Assembly (NCBI RefSeq): GCF_900747795.2
Contig: NC_041409.2
Coordinates: forward strand, 72,213,960 to 72,277,959
DNA from: Erpetoichthys calabaricus
Lineage: Eukaryota > Chordata > Cladistia > Polypteriformes > Polypteridae
Direction: 5' to 3'
Length of the DNA stretch: 64,000 nucleotides
A program made the translations under genes and the position numbers. Numbering within the stretch: the stretch's first letter is position 1; each line of letters begins with the position of its first letter. The notes beneath the pieces are model-generated. The model did no database searches, was not told where the DNA came from, and saw nothing but the letters and a program-made list of their open reading frames with translations. Positions 58,890 to 64,000 of this stretch are shown here, in pieces.

Positions 58890-59766
58890 AAAATATTTTA
58901 CGGTCGTCAAGTGGGTTACGTGCCACACATTTCTGCCCCTACGGAGTGGCCAGGACTTTTTAATGGAATGAGACAATTTAGCACGGCTGACCCATTCACA
59001 AAAGAAATGAGACCCAAACGTGTTTAGAAACCCAATTTCTTATTGTCCAGTACCAGATAAATGGTCATTTGTTTTTGTAGTTTCCCTTTGTAACATGTAA
59101 ACCAATACTACAATTTCCTAAAAAGACGAGGCGGCTGCAGATATTAAGTAGTTCACACAGGAAACACAATCTTCATCCAAGCACTTGCAGCTCTCAGTTT
59201 TGACACTGGAAGTTGTTTAGTGGCTGCAGTTGTATCTTAAATATTTGGTGAACAACATTTTGTGTAAAATCAACATGTACTTGGAGGTTGGTAATATAAA
59301 GGCGGCACTTTTGAAGAATAAAAACAAAAGAGAAACTCATTTTTGCATGAACAATGCACTTAAAATCCTCGCCCCTTCATTCAGTAAAGACTCTAGCAGC
59401 CTTATTTCGCTTATCTTCTGACAATTTTTTTTTTCCTAAATGAAAATGCAGCTTTGTGGTATAACTGAAATTAAGTAATATAAAAAGTCACTGATGCTTT
59501 GCTAGAAGTTTAGTGAACGTAAAGTCACATTGGGATAGAAAAGGGACCCAATAAATGCAGCAGACAATTTTCATTCTTTGAAAGCTTTGAAGCATGCAGT
59601 GAAAATATTCCAGTGGAAACTTCTATCCTATACAGCCTGAACTTTGAATATTTATAGATTACTTTCTTCAATGACTGCATTACTTGGTGAAAATGAACAT
59701 CAAATTGTAAACCCAAGTTGTTTCAGTGTTTGTGTCCTTCAGATTTCCCAGCATCAGAGACACAGA
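58890..59766. other. Intergenic, nothing recognised
   Basis: Between the SINE and the hAT-like element. No conserved peptide and no repeat ends seen. Confidence 0.4.
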
Positions 59767-60300
59767 AGCCACGTCCACCCTTCTAGATTTTCATTTAAAA
59801 ACAAAGACCATCTCCATTAATACTTGTGTTTTCACACTGTTCACATTATGTCTGTCCACACTAACACGACCGGACACACACGGCGTAAATGTTCACTTAC
59901 CCTGGGCAGGCGTGCATCCACGGGACAATCCATGATGGGGGAAATAAAGCTGCAAAACTGACTGGTAGAGCAGCAAGCAGACTGTGCAAAACACAATTTA
60001 GATGCATAAAGGTAAGCAGCACAACAAGTGCCATTGAAAGCAACTCCTCTGTGTCCGCCACGTGGGGGACCCGTCAGGGAATGACGTGTTGTAAATAAGT
60101 AGAACCCAGGCAGGGAGGGCAACGTAATGAGCACAAACAAACCAGAGCACGATTAGAGTCTCACATCACCCATCCACGTTATCAGCCCGACTCGTCTCCG
60201 TTTTGGTGGTTGAAGACACTGCAGTAGTGTTGATGAGGGGTGAAAATGGAGACTAATGCTTGAATTTTTAAATGAAAATGTAGTAGTGTGGATGGAGCCT
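59767..60300. mobile_element. Probable hAT-like non-autonomous element
   Basis: The left CACGTCCACCCTTCTAGATT and TTCATTTAAAAAC, and the reversed right end CCATCCACACTACTACATTT and TCATTTAAAAATTC, form an inverted repeat of roughly 50 bases that continues inward (CCATCTCCATTAATACTTGT against the reversed right side). The 'GTAGTGTGGATG' terminal wording is common in fish hAT elements. No transposase; target duplication not found. Confidence 0.5.
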
Positions 60301-61080
60301 AACGGCCAGTTTAAACTTCATGGTCAGAATGCGTACGCATCATGGCTGCCATGCGTTCATTTGACGCATCCTCTGAGCAGGTCCTCAGAAATAAACGCGA
60401 TGTGTGCACAAGTTGCAGTACCAGCAAAAAGTCTTGGGAGCAGTGCGAACAAGTCGGAATGTGATGTCAGTCTCCGTTTACTGTCTACACGACAGAAGGC
60501 CAGTGCTCCGGGATCGATGTGCGCGCTTCGATGTTTGATGAATGCTTCGATGTGGTGAAGCAAAATCCCAACATCCAGATGCATTTGTGGTGCTTTTATA
60601 TTCAAGAGTCGCATATTCCCCAACATAATGCCTCGATACATTTTAAAGGTCTAACATAACATCTTCTGTGCTGTCTTTTTTTGCACCTTTGCAACAGCAT
60701 CAGAATGTATGGCACAGAGAAAAAAATTAAGGACACGGTGAAAAAACCAATTTTGTGATTAAAGTGGAAATTTCAGCTTTAACCTTGTGGTTTATTTGAT
60801 CATTAAAGCAGACCGTCGTAAACGTCATCTGTAAACGGACCCAGTTGTTAATCGCTATGTGCTTCTCGGGCTTCCTTCTGACCTGACGGCAGCGGCAAAC
60901 AGCGGTCGCCGCACAGAACTCATTACATGTATTATATTCCAACTCTCTGCACATTTAGAATCCTTAGATTTATACCCGATATCACTTTCATTATGAAATG
61001 CATTAAAGTATGTATGTTACATTTTACAGATAAGTCGTTAACTTCATTTAAATAATGCATGTTGATAATAATTACACATG
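60301..61080. other. Intergenic with a CpG-richer patch, unclassified
   Basis: 60301-60650 and 60830-60920 are richer in CpG (for example AATGCGTACGCATCATGGCT and GCAGCGGCAAACAGCGGTCG) than their surroundings. The first begins GGCCAGTTTAAACTTC, reminiscent of PIF/Harbinger ends, but no matching opposite end or transposase was found. The long minus-strand open frame here (60641-60357) has no recognisable motif. Confidence 0.3.
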
Positions 61081-61084
61081 GTGT

Positions 61085-61340
61085 GGAGTCACGGCCCTCG
61101 TGTTCCCTGCCTGGAGTTTGCATGTTTTCCTGGTGGGTTTCCACAGTGTGCTCCGGTTTCCTTCCAAAGACATGAAGCTTTTGGGATTTTTGACGCTAAA
61201 ATGACGTTCGTGTATGTGTGTGTTCACCTTGCAATGAGCTGATGCCCCATCCAGGGATGGTTTCTGCCTCGCGCCCGATGCTACCTGGAAAGGGCGCATC
61301 CCTGGACTGATGGTGGAATCAGTAAACATCCATCCTTTTC
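61085..61340 (+). repeat. Degraded SINE fragment
   Basis: CCTGGAGTTTGCATGTTTTC, GTGTGCTCCGGTTTCC, CCAAAGACATGAAGC, CAATGAGCTGATGCCCCATC and CAGGGATGGTTTCTGCC follow the core and tail order of the SINE at 38926, without the tRNA head. Confidence 0.65.
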
Positions 61341-61756
61341 AGAGATGTTATGACAAGGTGTCCTCGGAATTTAATGGCCGTTTCAGACAATTAATACCAC
61401 AGTGAAGCCAAACCTGTTCTCACCGTGCTGATATCTTGCAGTGCCACCTGGTGGAATCTTTCAGTTTTATGTAAAATACGTGCACAAGTCTAAAGAGTAC
61501 ACCGCGCGTGTAGCAGGAGCGTCCTCTGGAGCAAGTGTCCTGTCGCGTGAAGTACAAGCCCGGCCTAAGGCTGATGGGGTCACTGCATATTTGGCTTGAC
61601 TGCGTAATGGGAACTGAAGGGTTTGTTGTTGCACAGACACTGTGAAGGGTGTCCAGTTCCACCTGTTAGGATCTGTAATGCCAGTCTGGTTGTCTTAGCT
61701 TGATACAAAGACCACGCAAAAAAAAATTATGATACTGTGCTCTAAATCACATGGAT

Positions 61757-61762
61757 TTTATT
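61757..61762 (-). terminator. CDKN3: CDKN3 poly(A) signal
   Basis: On the minus strand AATAAA within AAAAAATAAAATCCATG, about 260 bases after the CDKN3 stop codon. This would give a short 3' UTR, as in the mammalian gene. Confidence 0.65.
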
Positions 61763-62019
61763 TTTTAGCAAATCAAAAATTAGTTGTTCCAAAAAAACTA
61801 ATTCAAAAAAATAAATAATTCAGGGTACATAAAGCGTGGACTAGCGACAGCTGTTAAGAGCTCCTCAAACAAGTTAACCACAAAAGATGCATGCGGTTAC
61901 AAAATGGTCCAAAGGGTGGCTCTGTTACGGGGTCGAGCAGGCAGCAGCTTTAAAGCATTGCGTTCCCAGGGCTCCATTGTTAGACCAGCACATTATTCAG
62001 AGGACACGAAAATGAAGAG

Positions 62020-62109
62020 CTATCTTGAAACGCATCTTGATGTGGAGTCTTCTTTGGTTGTCAAATAAGCAGCAAACTTCTCTCGGAACTCATGTAAAAA
62101 GTTGTATTG
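62020..62109 (-). CDS. CDKN3: Cyclin-dependent kinase inhibitor 3, last coding exon
   Basis: CDKN3 (KAP) is a dual-specificity phosphatase that removes the activating phosphate from CDK2. The minus strand has a polypyrimidine tract and AG (62111-62110), then QYNFLHEFREKFAAYLTTKE and DSTSRCVSR with stop TAG at 62022-62020. Human CDKN3 ends, as I recall it, KQYNYLHEFRDKLAAHLSS followed by RDSQSRSVSR, so the match covers the whole exon. The codon before the junction (AAG in the intron) mimics the preceding Lys. The catalytic CYGGLGR exon is not in the window; upstream exons should lie beyond 64000 or were missed. CDKN3 next to CNIH1 in tail-to-tail orientation is the known vertebrate arrangement. 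I am confident despite the short length. Confidence 0.85.
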   Translation of the reverse strand, partial: QYNFLHEFREKFAAYLTTKEDSTSRCVSR

Positions 62110-63570
62110 CTTTCAAGAGAAAGAGAACGGAGAAATTAAGGAATTAACATTTAACAATCTGGTTGCAAATTTGAAATCAAGTCCTAAACGTGGGCTAATC
62201 TTCAACTCAGTCACCGTAATAGTGTGGGAGTGTCAGCTCCATGAATGGACCAGGCTTAGTCCTGGAAATCCATCACTGAAAGGACCACCTCAAAACCACA
62301 AGGGTGACAGAATAAGACGACACACCAGTCATAGCCCTTTTTTTTTTGTAGTAAAGTCTGAACGATCCACGTCAGGCTCTGCTGGGAAAACCCCACTGGA
62401 ATTTGAGAATGTGTGCTTCTCGCTCGCTCGCTTGCTTTGTTAGTTCAGGTTCTCCCAGTACTGTCAGAGTTTACAGAAATTTGGAGGCTTATGGGAGGTC
62501 CACAACTCAAAAGTCCCAGGGCTGAACTAATTGATGGTGGTGATGGTGCTCCAGCAGTTATGAGGTCTTCAAGCACCAGGGTGTCCCAACACATTCCTGG
62601 AAGATTTTTGGTTTCAGTGTGCAATGTTGTTCTTTTTAACACCACACAAGTCTGCTAAAGAGTTTAAGGTGTCTTTTGAGGAGCAATCATTTCCTCTGTG
62701 GTGTTCTTCCATTTTTGTTCAGTGTTTTTATTCAAAGACTCCACCAAGTCCAAGAGAGCTCTGCAGGTCTTCTCTGCTTCTACTCCAGAATTTGCTCACA
62801 CCTCCTTCACTCCATGCTTGCAGTGTTTCTGTATTCTTTGTGGGAGGGCGCAACAGAACAGAATTTCCCCCATTTGTAGAACTGTGGCTTGATAAACTGA
62901 AGACATTTAGAAACAGTACAATGTCCTTAGCAGGCTCATTCGACTCCAAGGTTCTTCATCCAAGTTCCTCCGATATTTTGTGGTTGACATGATCAGAGCA
63001 AACGCTTTGAATAACTAAACTTTGAGCCCTCTTTTATAGCACAATACACCTTCGGTCTCACTTAACGCATTGGAAAGCCGACTTCAGTTAGCATTTGGAG
63101 CAGCCCTTCACGTGGAGCTTCACAGACATCTTCTGGCCTGGACTGTGAATGTTTAAACCATCAGTCCAGCGTGAGAAGAGCGAGGACAATTGGTTTTCTG
63201 CTCTGAGTGTAAACAAACTGCATTTGTCTAATATTGTGACTTAGTTGACGATCAGACCACTTTTTTTTTTTTTTGAGTAATTAAAGTGTCATTTTGTTAT
63301 TTTTCAAGTCAAAGTTATTTCTTCAAAATCACTATTTATGTTAATTTGCCACAAAAGATTATGTTATGTTCTAAAGAAGCGTTTTGTATGCATTTTAAAA
63401 ATACCTCATCTGTTCCTGTAGCTTACATGGGGATGAAGGGTACCAGGGTGTACACTGTAGGGCAGTGAAAAGGCCTTGAAACTTACCGCATACGTCCACT
63501 CGGAAACTTAGTTTTAGGGAGCAATCATTTCATCTGTGCTGTTCTATAACTATATATCTATAGTATATAT
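62110..63570. other. CDKN3 intron with an unidentified repeat
   Basis: GAGGAGCAATCATTTCCTCT with the following GTGGTGTTCT (about 62678) is echoed by GGGAGCAATCATTTCATCTG and TGCTGTTCT (about 63517), so at least part of 62450-62990 is repetitive. Neither strand gives a peptide I know, and no CDKN3 exon could be found. CpG content is slightly raised. Confidence 0.4.
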
Positions 63571-63800
63571 ATATCTATACAACAACATTTATTTATATAG
63601 CACATTTTCATACAAAAAGTAGCTCAAAGTGCTTTACATAATGAAGAAAAATAAAAGACAAAATAAGAAATTAAAATAAGACAACATTAGTTAACATAGA
63701 AAGGAGTAAGGTCCGATGGCCAGGGTAGACAGAAAAAACAAAAAAAAACTCCAGAGGGGTTCCAGGCCACGAGACCACCCAGTCCCCTCTGTGTATGTGT
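63571..63800 (-). repeat. LINE 3' tail (Rex1/L2-like), second copy
   Basis: On the minus strand it is the same sequence as 8518-8750: GGCCATCGGACCTTACTCC, TTATGTAAAGCACTTTGAGC and ATGAAAATGTGCTATATAAA, ending in AATGTTGTTG. Both copies are 5'-truncated near the TCTGGAG...CCCCTC block. Confidence 0.65.
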
Positions 63801-64000
63801 ATACACACACATATAAATATATAGATGTTATAGATATAAATAAAACAAAATAAAACAAAGGTTGTCCATCTGTCACACGTCACCCATGCACAGCTGGCCT
63901 TTGAAACTCGATCATTCTACACCTTATGCTGTGACACACACAACACTACCCTTGATTTGCATGTGTGGCTCACGGTGGCCCCCAAAATTCAGCTTAAGAG

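Noticed and set aside
58447-58926. 159-codon minus-strand open frame
   Set aside because: Most of it is the antisense of the SINE at 58665-58875, flanked by unrelated DNA.
60357-60641. 94-codon minus-strand frame as a host gene
   Set aside because: No splice context, no recognised domain, and the region has repeat-like features.

Overview
This is vertebrate nuclear DNA, most likely from a ray-finned fish. It is intron-rich and AT-rich, and it carries many relics of Tc1/mariner, hAT, Tigger/pogo and Helitron transposons plus tRNA-headed SINEs. A polypterid (bichir/reedfish) is my guess from the look of the SINEs and LINE tails; a repeat-library search would settle it.

Three host genes can be read from conserved peptides. 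GMFB (+ strand, exons 3-7 only, 3576-11052) lacks its first two exons, which should lie to the left of the window. CNIH1 (+ strand, complete, five exons, 24131-54352) has a CpG-rich promoter just upstream. The last exon of CDKN3 (- strand, 62020-62109) lies near the right edge, with the rest of the gene presumably to the right. The order GMFB>, CNIH1>, <CDKN3 matches, inverted, the human 14q22 block, which supports all three calls. The proteins do unrelated jobs (Arp2/3 debranching, ER cargo export, CDK dephosphorylation), so this is conserved synteny and not a pathway cluster.

The most striking feature is in GMFB. The intron before the [13 protein letters not shown] exon is a minor-class AT-AC (U12) intron with an exact ATATCCTTT donor and a TTCCTTGAC branch site. 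A recent ~1.06 kb tandem duplication has copied the branch site, the AC acceptor and the whole 83-nt exon. Joining exon 5a to 5b would need a U2 donor to pair with a U12 acceptor and would also break the frame, so the two exons should be mutually exclusive by spliceosome incompatibility. The two copies look almost identical, so an assembly artefact must be excluded first.

Layout: 1-3575 holds GMFB intron sequence with a LINE scrap and a Tigger/pogo element; 3576-11052 the GMFB exons with a deleted Helitron in the last large intron; 11053-16150 the probable GMFB 3' UTR and flank; 16157-23440 a transposon cluster including one Tc1 element inserted inside the transposase gene of another; 23860-24211 the CNIH1 promoter and exon 1; 24212-52075 two very large CNIH1 introns with an LTR relic, Tc1 relics, SINEs, a hAT foldback element with perfect 8-bp target duplications, and a mariner MITE; 52076-54352 CNIH1 exons 3-5; 54353-62019 a convergent intergenic space with a Helitron whose empty site is preserved in a neighbouring duplicate; 62020-64000 the CDKN3 3' end and intron. 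I see no RNA genes (only tRNA-like SINE heads) and no CRISPR arrays.
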